Below, piece by piece: positions 18,848 to 27,302 of a DNA stretch of 64,000 nt. Origin of the DNA: Vitreoscilla sp. (GTDB lineage Bacteria; Pseudomonadota; Gammaproteobacteria; Burkholderiales; Neisseriaceae). Below the pieces are notes generated by a model. That model was not told where the DNA came from. It worked only from the letters and a program-made list of their open reading frames with translations, and made no database searches. The translations under genes and the position numbers were made by a program. The DNA lies in the NCBI GenBank assembly GCA_030150505.1, contig JASLFS010000003.1, positions 1 to 64,000 on the forward strand. Reading direction: 5' to 3'. The stretch's first letter is position 1. Each line of letters begins with the position of its first letter.

Positions 18848-18888
18848 GATGTGCTTCTTTCTTATTTTGTTTAGTTTAATGCTTCTTT

Positions 18889-18916
18889 ATATGGGTATAG
18901 ATACAATCTTTTCAAG
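18889..18916 (-). promoter_or_regulatory. lon promoter, sigma32-like overlapping sigma70-like
   Basis: The minus strand reads CTTGAAA, 14 bases, CCCATAT, close to the sigma32 consensus (CTTGAAA and CCCCATnT). The same DNA offers TTGAAA, 18 bases, TATAAA for sigma70. Location upstream of lon, a classic heat-shock gene, supports the reading. Confidence 0.65.
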
Positions 18917-18957
18917 CCTAAACCCAAGTGGAGCGACAAACTTGATGAATAAATATA

Positions 18958-18994
18958 AAAAACCGCTCGAATAGGTATTATTGGAACGGTTTTC
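18958..18994 (-). terminator. terminator after clpX
   Basis: An imperfect 12-bp stem (two mismatches, 18961-18972 with 18980-18991) is followed on the minus strand by T-rich sequence directly behind the clpX stop. It also separates clpX from the lon promoter. Confidence 0.6.
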
Positions 18995-19021
18995 ATCAAA
19001 AGAATCAATTTGAGTATCAAA

Positions 19022-20257
19022 TCAAGATTGATAAACTAGCTCAGGATCAGTACCTTCTTCAATGACATGTTGATTAATAATAACCTTACTAACATTTTCC
19101 AAATCTGGCAACCGATACATAGTTTCTAATAAAACCTGCTCTAAAATCGAGCGTAAACCACGTGCACCAGTCTTTCTAGACAATGCCATTTTCGCTATTG
19201 ATCGCAAAGCTGATGGAAGAATTTCTAATTCAACATCTTCCATACCAAATAAAACTTGGTACTGTTTAACCAATGCATTTTGAGGCTCAGTTAAAATTTG
19301 TATCAATGCGACTTCATCCAACTCCATTAGCGTCGTAATAACTGGCAAACGCCCAATCAGCTCTGGAATTAAACCAAATTTAATCAAATCCTCTGGCTCA
19401 ACTGTTTTGAACAGTTCACCAACTGAACTATTTTCATCTTTACTAGCAACTGTTGCACCAAAACCAATGCCACCTTTTTCAGTACGCTGACGGATGACTT
19501 TATCCAAGCCAGCAAAAGCGCCGCCGCAGATAAATAAGATATTAGTTGTATCAACCTCAATAAACTCTTGATTTGGGTGCTTACGTCCTCCTTGTGGAGG
19601 AACTGAAGCTACAGTACCTTCAATAAGCTTCAATAAAGCTTGTTGAACGCCTTCGCCTGACACATCTCGAGTAATTGATGGGTTATCGCTTTTGCGAGAA
19701 ATTTTATCGATTTCATCGATATAAACAATTCCCGTCTGTGCTTTTTCTACATCAAAATCACATTTTGCCAAAAGCTTGGTAATGATTTGTTCTACGTCCT
19801 CACCAACATAACCAGCTTCAGTTAATGTTGTAGCATCGGCCATCACAAATGGAACATTTAATTTACGAGCTAAAGTTTGCGCTAGCAATGTTTTACCTGA
19901 ACCAGTAGGTCCAATTAATAAAATATTACTTTTAGACAGCTCAATATTTTCTTTTTCTGCCTTAGGATGACGCAAACGTTTGTAATGATTGTAAACAGCC
20001 ACAGCCAAGGCTTTTTTAGCATGTTCTTGACCAATAACATGCTCGTTTAAGCTATTAACAATCTCTGATGGTGTTGGTAGTTTTTCTGAAACATCAAATG
20101 CTTCAGATTCTTCTTCGCTATGATTACTTTCAAATAAAACACCACAAGCTTGTACGCATTCATTACAAATACAAGCTTCTTGTCCTTGTATTAAATTCTG
20201 TACTTCGTCTTCGCTCTTGCCACAAAAAGAACATTGGCTTTCATTCTTCTTTGTCAT
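19022..20257 (-). CDS. clpX: ClpX, AAA+ unfoldase of the ClpXP protease
   Basis: Recognises, unfolds and feeds substrates to ClpP. The 411-aa protein has the N-terminal zinc-binding domain (C9xxC12 ... C31xxC34), Walker A GPTGSGKTLLA, Walker B IVYIDEIDK, the RKH-type pore loop region, the IGFGATV segment that contacts ClpP, and sensor-2 GARGLRSILE. It starts 3 bases after the clpP stop, so the two are co-transcribed. Confidence 0.97.
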   Translation of the reverse strand: MTKKNESQCSFCGKSEDEVQNLIQGQEACICNECVQACGVLFESNHSEEESEAFDVSEKLPTPSEIVNSLNEHVIGQEHAKKALAVAVYNHYKRLRHPKAEKENIELSKSNILLIGPTGSGKTLLAQTLARKLNVPFVMADATTLTEAGYVGEDVEQIITKLLAKCDFDVEKAQTGIVYIDEIDKISRKSDNPSITRDVSGEGVQQALLKLIEGTVASVPPQGGRKHPNQEFIEVDTTNILFICGGAFAGLDKVIRQRTEKGGIGFGATVASKDENSSVGELFKTVEPEDLIKFGLIPELIGRLPVITTLMELDEVALIQILTEPQNALVKQYQVLFGMEDVELEILPSALRSIAKMALSRKTGARGLRSILEQVLLETMYRLPDLENVSKVIINQHVIEEGTDPELVYQS

Positions 20258-20260
20258 GGA

Positions 20261-20875
20261 TTACTTACCTCGGCTAGTCGTTACTTGATCAATCAAGCCA
20301 TAAGCTAAAGCTTCATCTGCAGACATAAAGTTATCACGATCAGTATCACGTTCTAAATCTTCAACTGGACGATTGCAATGTTCAGCCAATAGCTCATTTA
20401 ACTTACGCTTGGTTTTTAGCAATTCTTTTGCATGAATTTCAATATCTGTTGCTTGCCCTGACAATCCACCACCGATTAATGGTTGATGAATCATAATGCG
20501 GCTATTTAGCAATGCAATTCTTTTTCCTTTTGCGCCAGCTGATAGCAAAAATGCACCCATACTAGCGGCTTGTCCTAAACACAATGTGCCAACATCCGGT
20601 TTGATGTAGTTCATCGTATCGTAAATCGCCATACCTGCTGTAACAGAACCACCTGGAGAGTTAATATATAAACTAATATCTTTATCTGGATTTTCACTCT
20701 CTAAAAACAACAACTGTGCCACAATCAAATTTGCCATTTGATCATCCACAGGACCGACTGCAAATACAATACGGTCTTTTAGTAATCGAGAATAAATATC
20801 GAAAGCTCGCTCTCCGCGACCGCTTTGTTCTACGACCATAGGAACAAGACCTATTGCTTCAATATTGGGTTGCAT
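20261..20875 (-). CDS. clpP: ClpP, proteolytic subunit of ClpXP
   Basis: Tetradecameric serine protease chamber. The catalytic triad is visible: Ser105 (GQAASMGAF), His130 (RIMIHQP) and Asp179 (ERDTDRDNF). The 204-aa length is standard. GAGGAAA is 7 bases before the ATG. The tig terminator is about 45 bases upstream, so either read-through or a promoter inside that short gap drives clpPX. Confidence 0.97.
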   Translation of the reverse strand: MQPNIEAIGLVPMVVEQSGRGERAFDIYSRLLKDRIVFAVGPVDDQMANLIVAQLLFLESENPDKDISLYINSPGGSVTAGMAIYDTMNYIKPDVGTLCLGQAASMGAFLLSAGAKGKRIALLNSRIMIHQPLIGGGLSGQATDIEIHAKELLKTKRKLNELLAEHCNRPVEDLERDTDRDNFMSADEALAYGLIDQVTTSRGK

Positions 20876-20918
20876 ATTTTAATTTCCTCAAAGCGACTCT
20901 ACTGGTCTATGAGTTAAA

Positions 20919-20956
20919 AAAGCACCAAAGTGATGACCAAATCACTTTAGTGCTTT
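20919..20956 (-). terminator. terminator of tig
   Basis: A 16-bp stem with one mismatch (20919-20934 with 20941-20956) is followed on the minus strand by a run of six T. Confidence 0.85.
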
Positions 20957-20972
20957 GTTTCATCTTATCAGA

Positions 20973-22298
20973 TTAAGCTTGAGCTGGTGCTGCGCCCATT
21001 ACTTCGTCAAATGACATTTTTTTATCAGTTACTTTTGCTTTACCTAACACAAAATCAACTACTTGGCTTTCAACTGCTAATGAAGTTGGACCTTGTAGGC
21101 GTTTTTCATCTGCGAAGTACCAATCAATGACTTCTTGTGGATCTTCGTAGCTTTCAGCAAATTCAGTTACTACTGCTTTGATTTGCTCTTCAGTTGGCTC
21201 AAGTTTGTTTTCTTCAACCAATGCTGCCAAAATCAAGCCCAAAGCCACACGGCGTTCTGCTTGTTCTTTGAACATTTCAACAGGTAACTCTGGAAGTTGT
21301 TTAGCATCGAAACCTTGATTAATGAAGTTTTCACGAGCATCTTGCAACAAACGATGAGATTCTTCTTGCACCAATGCTTGAGGAATTTCAATTTCAGTTG
21401 AAGCCAACAAAGCTTTCATAACGTTTTCTTTGGTTTGCTCTTTTACGCGACGGTTAACTTCACGAGTAACGTTGTTTCTAACTTCTTCTTGCAATTTAGC
21501 AACATCACCATCCGCAATGCCCAAAGCTTTTGCAAAGTCAGCATCAACTTCTGGCAATTTAGCTTCTGAAACATTTTTCATAGTCAATGTAAATACTGCA
21601 GTTTTACCAGCAACATCTTTGCCATGGTAATCTTCTGGGAAGCTAACTTCTACGTCTTTAACTTCGCCTTCTTTCATGCCAACCAAGCCAGCTTCGAATT
21701 CTGGCAACATTTGACCTTTACCCAAAACAAATGGGTAGTTTTCAGAAGAACCGCCTTCAAATGGTACGCCGTCAATTTTACCTGCGAAATCGATGATAAT
21801 ACGGTCATCATTTTGAGCAGCACGTTCAACGTATTCAAATTTAGTGCGTTGTTGACGCAAGATATCAATTGTTTTTTCGATTTCAGCTTCGCCAACTTCT
21901 GTTGTTACTTTTTCAACTTCTTGAGCTGCGATATCGCCTACTTTTACATCTGGGTAAACTTCAAAAAGCGCTTCAATTTTGAACACTTTTTCATCGTCTT
22001 GTTGATCTTGTTCTAAAGCATTGAAACGTGGGTAGCCAGCAGCACGGATTTTTTGGTTAACAATAACGTCAAAATATGCTTTTTGAACCAATTCGTTCAA
22101 AACTTCGTCACGAATATTAGCACCGTACATGCCATCAACCATTTTCAATGGTGCTTTACCAGGACGGAAACCTTGAACTTTGGCTTTTTTCTGCGCTTGT
22201 TTCAAACGAACATCTACTTGTGCGTTAATTTGTTCCCAAGGCAAGGCTAAAGTAATTTTGCGTTCCAAGCCTTCTAAGTTTTCCACATTCACGTCCAT
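20973..22298 (-). CDS. tig: trigger factor, ribosome-associated chaperone
   Basis: Binds at the ribosomal exit tunnel and shields nascent chains. The 441-aa protein has the N-terminal ribosome-binding domain with the GFRPGKAPLKMV signature, the central FKBP-type isomerase domain (about 160-245, DRIIIDFAGKIDGVPFEGG to DFAKALG), and the C-terminal helical arms. It is the first gene of the conserved chaperone-protease block. A small CCCT-TAATTT-AGGG dyad sits upstream (about 22389-22402). Confidence 0.96.
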   Translation of the reverse strand: MDVNVENLEGLERKITLALPWEQINAQVDVRLKQAQKKAKVQGFRPGKAPLKMVDGMYGANIRDEVLNELVQKAYFDVIVNQKIRAAGYPRFNALEQDQQDDEKVFKIEALFEVYPDVKVGDIAAQEVEKVTTEVGEAEIEKTIDILRQQRTKFEYVERAAQNDDRIIIDFAGKIDGVPFEGGSSENYPFVLGKGQMLPEFEAGLVGMKEGEVKDVEVSFPEDYHGKDVAGKTAVFTLTMKNVSEAKLPEVDADFAKALGIADGDVAKLQEEVRNNVTREVNRRVKEQTKENVMKALLASTEIEIPQALVQEESHRLLQDARENFINQGFDAKQLPELPVEMFKEQAERRVALGLILAALVEENKLEPTEEQIKAVVTEFAESYEDPQEVIDWYFADEKRLQGPTSLAVESQVVDFVLGKAKVTDKKMSFDEVMGAAPAQA

Positions 22299-22489
22299 AC
22301 GTTTTAACCTTTTTAATTTAATTTTAAGAACTTAAACTTTAAAGCCCATTGAACTTACTGTTCGAATCAGCTTTATATAATCGAATTCACCCTTAATTTA
22401 GGGCAAAAATATAATTTTCAAGTGTAACATAGTCAATAATAAACATAAATAAAAACTGTCATGCAATATAACTAAATACAATAAGGCAG

Positions 22490-23386
22490 TTATTCGCCCA
22501 TGACCATATATCTATTTTGCTCATGCCAGAACCCATCTGGTCGTTTCGCCAAAGAAACCAGCCAGTTTGGCTCACCTAGCCATGCTAACTGTTGCCAAGT
22601 TAAACATTCCTCAATGCCCACGCGAACTGCTGACAACATTTGCGCCTTGCTTATCCAAAGCCAACGATATTCTTCATTGTCTATTTTTTGATTTTGATAC
22701 CACATAGCAAAAGAAGATAGCCATTCTCCTTCCCATGCATAAGGATTAAAAGCAACATTATCTGTATCATTCATAACCTCTTTATTCGGGGTAAAATACA
22801 TGCCCCGAACAATAGAAACAGCTTGAATTGGCGTCTTTTCAGGCAGCCTGAATTGGCTTAACAATTGCTCATAAAAAGGCTGAATTTGGCTTAAATTCAT
22901 TTGCTGCTGCAGTTTAGTCGATTTTTTATAAAGAGTGTCTTTGGGATTCATTCCCGCCAAGCTGCTCACTAAACCACTTTCATGACCATAATATTTACAA
23001 GTCAGTTCAATGTGGTAAATGTCTTTATTGATGCTGACCAAAAAATCAATAGCACCTTCTGTTTGCTGATTTATTGCGTTTTGAAATTGAATATTCCGTG
23101 CAAGCAAATGTGTATGTGGTGCATGAGAAAACCAAAATGCTAACAAGCTTTCTGCATAAAATCCCAAACGATAAGCAAATGGCGCTTCTTTTTCTAAAAA
23201 AGCCAGCAATTCATCAGGCTGATCATCTAGCGATAATAAATAACGAAACCCTTTATTACCCAACAAATGCTGAACGCTAATTTCTTGCCCGCTGTGCCAC
23301 AATGGTGGTGCAGTTAACAACATGGCTAAATCACGAACTTGTTGGTTTTTTAATCGCCACCACAACGCATCTTGTGCATAATTCAT
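22490..23386 (-). CDS. DUF1853 family protein, possible PD-(D/E)XK-like nuclease
   Basis: A 298-aa soluble protein that I recognise as DUF1853 from LGFYAESLLAFW (about 74-85), GAIDFLV...IELTCKYY (111-133) and the LAGMNPKDTLYKKSTKLQQQM segment. Acidic residues E79, D114 and E127 with K131 are arranged like a PD-(D/E)XK nuclease core, though with three residues rather than one between E and K. From memory the family has been placed in that superfamily; no function is established. The start overlaps the stop of the upstream pyrimidine-dimer glycosylase gene (ATGA), so they are translated together. An exact uptake sequence lies inside the gene. Confidence 0.75.
   Translation of the reverse strand: MNYAQDALWWRLKNQQVRDLAMLLTAPPLWHSGQEISVQHLLGNKGFRYLLSLDDQPDELLAFLEKEAPFAYRLGFYAESLLAFWFSHAPHTHLLARNIQFQNAINQQTEGAIDFLVSINKDIYHIELTCKYYGHESGLVSSLAGMNPKDTLYKKSTKLQQQMNLSQIQPFYEQLLSQFRLPEKTPIQAVSIVRGMYFTPNKEVMNDTDNVAFNPYAWEGEWLSSFAMWYQNQKIDNEEYRWLWISKAQMLSAVRVGIEECLTWQQLAWLGEPNWLVSLAKRPDGFWHEQNRYMVMGE
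22838..22852 (-). repeat. DNA uptake sequence inside the DUF1853 gene
   Basis: TTCAGGCAGCCTGAA contains the 12-mer AGGCTGCCTGAA on the minus strand, and its ends are inverted repeats (TTCAGG/CCTGAA). Confidence 0.8.
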
Positions 23387-23814
23387 ACAATCACTTCCCA
23401 GCTTTCAATACCACCATCTATTGCTTGAAATAATGGATGCAATTCAGGTTTTTTAATACATTGCTGCAAAATAAATCTCTCCTCATCTCGAGTTTGCAAT
23501 TTGCGCTGCAAATGCTCCCATTCATATTCCACCTGCCCTGTTGTTACCGACAAGACCAATGGTTCATGAACAGGATGAAATTTACTTTGGTTAAAACGAT
23601 ATCCTCGTTGCGTAGCCTCATGAAAAACTGCTTGTAAATAAGCATCAATATACACAACCGGATTTTCAGTTGCTTTGAAACGATTTAATTGAGGATGATT
23701 TTTATAGCCTTTGGTTAATCCCAAAAGAACATGGCGCGCTAATAAAGTTTCACGCCATAAAGCAACCAAACCTTTGGCATCTAAATATTGAGGATGTAGC
23801 GTCCAAATTCTCAT
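23383..23814 (-). CDS. pyrimidine dimer DNA glycosylase (endonuclease V family)
   Basis: A 143-aa protein matching the Pyr_excise family: N-terminal MRIWTLHPQYLDAKGLVALWRETLL, then GLTKGYKNHPQLNRFK, and YLQAVFHEATQRGYRF. T4 endonuclease V of this family removes UV-induced cyclobutane dimers; its catalytic Glu corresponds plausibly to E22 (LWRE). The T4 N-terminal threonine nucleophile is not at position 2 here (the start reads MRIW), so the chemistry needs testing. It is first in a two-gene unit with the DUF1853 gene and lies 12 bases downstream of trmJ. Confidence 0.8.
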   Translation of the reverse strand: MRIWTLHPQYLDAKGLVALWRETLLARHVLLGLTKGYKNHPQLNRFKATENPVVYIDAYLQAVFHEATQRGYRFNQSKFHPVHEPLVLSVTTGQVEYEWEHLQRKLQTRDEERFILQQCIKKPELHPLFQAIDGGIESWEVIV

Positions 23815-23826
23815 GGTTTAATCTGC

Positions 23827-24633
23827 CTATTTACTTGAGATTTGTTTTTGTAAAGTACTGAAGAAACCGCGCAAAATATCAATTTCTTCTTGCTCAACAC
23901 CAGCTCTATCAAACATCGTTTGCATTCTGCGCATTAATCGTTCTGGATTTCTACGCTCAAAAAAGCCAATGCTATCCATCGCATCTTCCATGTGTGCGAC
24001 CATACCAACCACTTGCTCATGTGTTGCCAAGTGTTGATCATGCATCAAATAATCCATACTGATATCAACTTGGCTAAATAGTTCATAACAAACCACTTGC
24101 ACAGCTTGTGCTAAGTTCAATGAGAAATAATTCGGGTTGCCATTAATGGTTACCAAGCGATTGCATTGCTGAACTTCTTCAATGCTCAAACCAAAAGTTT
24201 CATTACCAAATACCAATGCAACTTTTTCACCACGTTGTGCTGCTGCCAATAGTTCTGGCATGGTTTCACGTGGCGTTTTTAATTGTCCTGTTAACTCTCT
24301 TTTTCTACTGGTTAACGCACAACTTAATGTTGTTTCTGCCAAGGCATCATTCAATGTTGCAACAATGTTGGCATTCTCTAAAACATCTTTTGCCCCAGAA
24401 GCCAAAATAAAACTTTCTTCTGGCAATTGGAATTGCTCAACCGCATCTGGATTGAAAACAGGAGCATCTGGTGTCATAGGAGTTGCCATCAAATTTGGCG
24501 CAACCAAAGTTAATTGCGTTAAACCCATGGTTTTCATTGCTCTAGCAGCTGAACCAATATTACTTGGATGGCTAGTTCGGCTTAAGACAACAATAATATT
24601 GCTTAAGTAATTAGGTACAACAGGTTTTTCCAT
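23827..24633 (-). CDS. trmJ: tRNA (cytidine/uridine-32-2'-O)-methyltransferase TrmJ
   Basis: SPOUT-family enzyme that 2'-O-methylates position 32 of certain tRNAs. The 268-aa protein shows the motifs IIVVLSRTSHPSNIGSAARAMKTMG, VALVFGNETFGLSIEEVQQCN and SLNLAQAVQVVCYELF that form the knotted SAM site. I chose ATG 24633 (MEKPVVP); 10 codons further upstream are open. It is divergent from suhB and is followed by the glycosylase-DUF1853 pair with only 12 bases between. Confidence 0.93.
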   Translation of the reverse strand: MEKPVVPNYLSNIIVVLSRTSHPSNIGSAARAMKTMGLTQLTLVAPNLMATPMTPDAPVFNPDAVEQFQLPEESFILASGAKDVLENANIVATLNDALAETTLSCALTSRKRELTGQLKTPRETMPELLAAAQRGEKVALVFGNETFGLSIEEVQQCNRLVTINGNPNYFSLNLAQAVQVVCYELFSQVDISMDYLMHDQHLATHEQVVGMVAHMEDAMDSIGFFERRNPERLMRRMQTMFDRAGVEQEEIDILRGFFSTLQKQISSK

Positions 24634-24826
24634 AAATATCAGATTTCTTCGAAATTTCAACAAAAAAAGCGTATAATCACGCCATTATTTTTGCACAGTT
24701 GAACTGCACATCGGGTACAGTCGAAAAACAGCTAGGTAAAATCGCTCTTTAACTCATTCTATTCGATTTTGCATCGTTATTGTAACGATGACTAAGCTAT
24801 GTACCCAAACATTTTTTGGAAAAAAC

Positions 24827-25612
24827 ATGAATCCTTTATTAAACACCGCATTAAAAGCAGCACGCCGCGCAGGTAGCATGATGACTCGTGCATCAAACAA
24901 CCTAGATGCTGTTAAATACAATACCAAAGCATTTAACGATTTTGTTTCTGAAGTAGATCAAACAGCTGAAGATATTATTATTGATATCTTAAAAGAAGCT
25001 TATCCTCACCACAAAATCCGTACCGAAGAATCTGGTGAACATGGCCCAAGCAAAGCCGAATACGAATGGATTATTGACCCATTAGATGGCACAACTAACT
25101 TCTTACATGGTCATCCTCAATACGCAATTTCAATGGCTTTAATGCACAAAGGCATTTTGACTGAAGCTTTGGTTTTTGCACCAGAACGCAACGAATTGTT
25201 TATGGCTTCTCGCGGTAAAGGTGCGTTATTAAACGACCGCCGTATTCGTGTTTCCAAACGCATCGAACTAAATGAATGTTTAATTGGCACAGGTTTCCCT
25301 GTTGTTGACCAAAGCATGATGAATCGTTACTTGGATATTTTAAAAGATTTCTTATCGAAAACAGCAGGCGGTCGCCGTGAAGGTTCTGCTGCCTTGGATT
25401 TATGTAATTTAGCAGCTGGTCGTTTAGATGGTTTCTTTGAATTTAACCTAAAACCTTGGGATATCGCAGCAGGTGCTTTGATTGTTCAAGAAGCAGGCGG
25501 TATTGTAACTGATATGCAAGGTAATGATGGCTGGTTGGAAAGTGGCGATATCGTTGCTGCAAATCCAAAAGTGCTAGCACAAATGTTACAAATTATTGCA
25601 CAACACTCATAA
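24827..25612 (+). CDS. suhB: inositol-1-monophosphatase family protein SuhB
   Basis: Mg-dependent phosphatase; SuhB also takes part in rRNA antitermination complexes in E. coli. The 261-aa protein carries the two family motifs WIIDPLDGTTNFLHG and WDIAAGALIVQEAGG and the acidic metal ligand in RTEESGEHG. I chose ATG 24827 (MNPLLNTALKAA), which has GGA 7 bases upstream; 13 codons further upstream are open but unlike the family. A DUS-like hairpin and a terminator follow the stop. Confidence 0.94.
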   Translation: MNPLLNTALKAARRAGSMMTRASNNLDAVKYNTKAFNDFVSEVDQTAEDIIIDILKEAYPHHKIRTEESGEHGPSKAEYEWIIDPLDGTTNFLHGHPQYAISMALMHKGILTEALVFAPERNELFMASRGKGALLNDRRIRVSKRIELNECLIGTGFPVVDQSMMNRYLDILKDFLSKTAGGRREGSAALDLCNLAAGRLDGFFEFNLKPWDIAAGALIVQEAGGIVTDMQGNDGWLESGDIVAANPKVLAQMLQIIAQHS

Positions 25613-25618
25613 AATCGT

Positions 25619-25675
25619 CTTTCAGGCTCCCTGAAAGCAAAAAAAGCCATTATCTGAATATTGATAATGGCTTTT
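25619..25675 (+). terminator. double hairpin terminator of suhB, first hairpin DUS-like
   Basis: CTTTCAGG-CTC-CCTGAAAG (25619-25637) differs from a palindromic uptake sequence by one central base. It is followed by a second, strong stem (AAAAGCCATTATC with its complement, 25642-25675) ending in T, which can also stop the convergent cobW transcript. Confidence 0.8.
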
Positions 25676-25690
25676 CTAATATGCATTCAA

Positions 25691-26650
25691 TCACGATTCC
25701 AGCATGATGGCGTCTTCTAAACGTTTCGCAATTTCTTCAGCATCAAAATTTTTAGCAATTAACTCAAAACGATTATCTCTTCGCCAAGCAACTTGACTAG
25801 CTCCCCAATAACCATCAACCCAATTTAGCCAAACCCATGTGCCTAATATCTGGAAAACACCTTTTGCTCTAACCAAGCCTTCACACAAATTAGGCAAATC
25901 ATCAAATAAATTGGTTAATTTTTCACCATCAAAACATTTATCCGCGGCAAATGTATAGCCTTGCGATAAAAAACCCATCGTATTATCTGGTAACTGCTTT
26001 AAGCGATAACGACTTTGTTCAATTTTCGGCGTTTGCAACCAGCTCAGTTGCATTTGAGCATTTGGGGCTTCAACCACTAAACTTTTTGCAGGAAATAGCT
26101 GTGCAGCTTTATCATGAAATTCTGCTAATACTTCTGGCGAACATAAATCAATTTTAGTAGCGATAATCATATCCGCTGCGCCAACTTGATCACGATATAA
26201 AGGCTGCATAGCAAACTCAGGTGCAACAAACTGTCGTGGATCCACCACCGTAAAAATTGTGCCAATTTCAATGGCATTGCCCAATGGCTTTTCTTTTAAC
26301 TCATCCACCACCGTGGCAGCGTGCGCCAAACCACTGGCTTCAATAATCAATCGATCGGGCTTGTGCTCTCTTAACAATTGAGCCACAGTTGCCGTCAATA
26401 ATGGTCCTGCAACACAACATAAACAACCACCTGCAACTTCAGCAACAGGAATACCATCATCACTTAATACCGCACCATCAATTCCCACTTCACCAAATTC
26501 ATTAACAATGATTGCCCATTTTTCATTTTCAGGCTTTTGCGCCATTAAACTTTTAATAGCGCTGGTTTTTCCTGTCCCTAAAAATCCTGAAAATAAATGA
26601 GCGACTACCTGATAATTTTTTTGTTCTTGCTGTTCTTGCTTTAGTGACAT
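25691..26650 (-). CDS. CobW/COG0523-family GTPase, probable zinc metallochaperone
   Basis: G3E-family GTPase. It has Walker A FSGFLGTGKTS, a GGCLCC metal-binding motif, Walker B-like LIIEASGLA and the guanine-specificity motif ATKID, then a CobW C-terminal domain with GxWVWL. Members of this family next to Zur, such as ZigA, ZagA or YeiR, act as zinc chaperones during zinc shortage. Here the start lies within the end of the zur gene (10-base overlap), which strongly suggests a zinc role, although the metal and client are inferred. It is 319 aa, a normal length. Confidence 0.9.
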   Translation of the reverse strand: MSLKQEQQEQKNYQVVAHLFSGFLGTGKTSAIKSLMAQKPENEKWAIIVNEFGEVGIDGAVLSDDGIPVAEVAGGCLCCVAGPLLTATVAQLLREHKPDRLIIEASGLAHAATVVDELKEKPLGNAIEIGTIFTVVDPRQFVAPEFAMQPLYRDQVGAADMIIATKIDLCSPEVLAEFHDKAAQLFPAKSLVVEAPNAQMQLSWLQTPKIEQSRYRLKQLPDNTMGFLSQGYTFAADKCFDGEKLTNLFDDLPNLCEGLVRAKGVFQILGTWVWLNWVDGYWGASQVAWRRDNRFELIAKNFDAEEIAKRLEDAIMLES

Positions 26651-27075
26651 TTTTTACATTTTCCCGTTAAAACAACATAATCATCATCAACTTCAAAACC
26701 ATTTTTTTGCAATCCAAGCAACAACCCTAGCCATTCTTGACTGGCTGTTAACTCTTCTACTTCATCACATTCGCTACAAACCAAAATCAATGATGTTTGG
26801 TGCTCATGATCACAAGCAGCATGTTCACAAACAATATAACCATTAATGGCTGGTATTTTATGCAATACACCTTGCTCTGCCCAAAAATCCAATGCTCGGT
26901 AAGCAGTCGGAGGGGCAACAGTACTATCATTTAGTTCCTGTAATTTGGCTAAAATTGAATAAGCTTTAATAATTCCTTGGCTATCTAGCACTAAATCTAA
27001 AACGGTTTCTCGCAAAGTGGTTACCTGTATACCACGTTCTTTACAAGTTGCTAATATTGCTGTTTTCATTATCAT
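26641..27075 (-). CDS. zur: Fur-family zinc uptake regulator Zur
   Basis: Small metalloregulator with a winged helix (TTLRETVLDLVLDSQGIIKAYSILAKL ... PPTAYRALDFWAEQGVLHKI), a metal-sensing segment C-H-D-H-E-H and two structural zinc cysteine pairs (CSEC and CKKC near the end). These features and the adjacent cobW gene favour Zur over Fur. I placed the start at ATG 27075 (MIMKTAIL); an ATG 6 bases later is equally possible, and no clear ribosome site distinguishes them. I found no convincing Zur box in the 27076-27302 gap. It is divergent from cycP. Confidence 0.87.
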   Translation of the reverse strand: MIMKTAILATCKERGIQVTTLRETVLDLVLDSQGIIKAYSILAKLQELNDSTVAPPTAYRALDFWAEQGVLHKIPAINGYIVCEHAACDHEHQTSLILVCSECDEVEELTASQEWLGLLLGLQKNGFEVDDDYVVLTGKCKKCH

Positions 27076-27212
27076 GATAGTTGTATTTCTTATCGGAAAG
27101 TTCCACTTTATATGGTAAGTCACATGATACTGTTTGTTATAAAAACTGACAAATCATTGTCAATACATTAAAATGCCAAATGCATTTAGTAATTCGTTAA
27201 TATGATTTATAG

Positions 27213-27242
27213 TTAGCATCATTGCGTAATCAACGGTATAAT
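27213..27242 (+). promoter_or_regulatory. candidate cycP promoter
   Basis: TTAGCA (27213-27218), an 18-bp spacer and a perfect TATAAT (27237-27242), 61 bp before the cycP ATG. A second TATAAT at 27265-27270 lacks a good -35. Confidence 0.4.
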
Positions 27243-27302
27243 AATCGTTTGTTTCCAAATAAAATATAATAAACACAACCACATATAAATAAAAGGATAA
27301 CC

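Noticed and set aside
21624..22016. 130-codon plus-strand ORF within tig
   Set aside because: Phe-rich translation produced by Glu/Lys codons of trigger factor on the other strand.
24182..24610. 142-codon plus-strand ORF within trmJ
   Set aside because: Antisense to a motif-complete methyltransferase; composition follows the complementary codons of trmJ.
27124..27302. Zur box in the zur-cycP divergent gap
   Set aside because: I found a TGTTAT half-like sequence (around 27134) but no matching inverted half at the right spacing.
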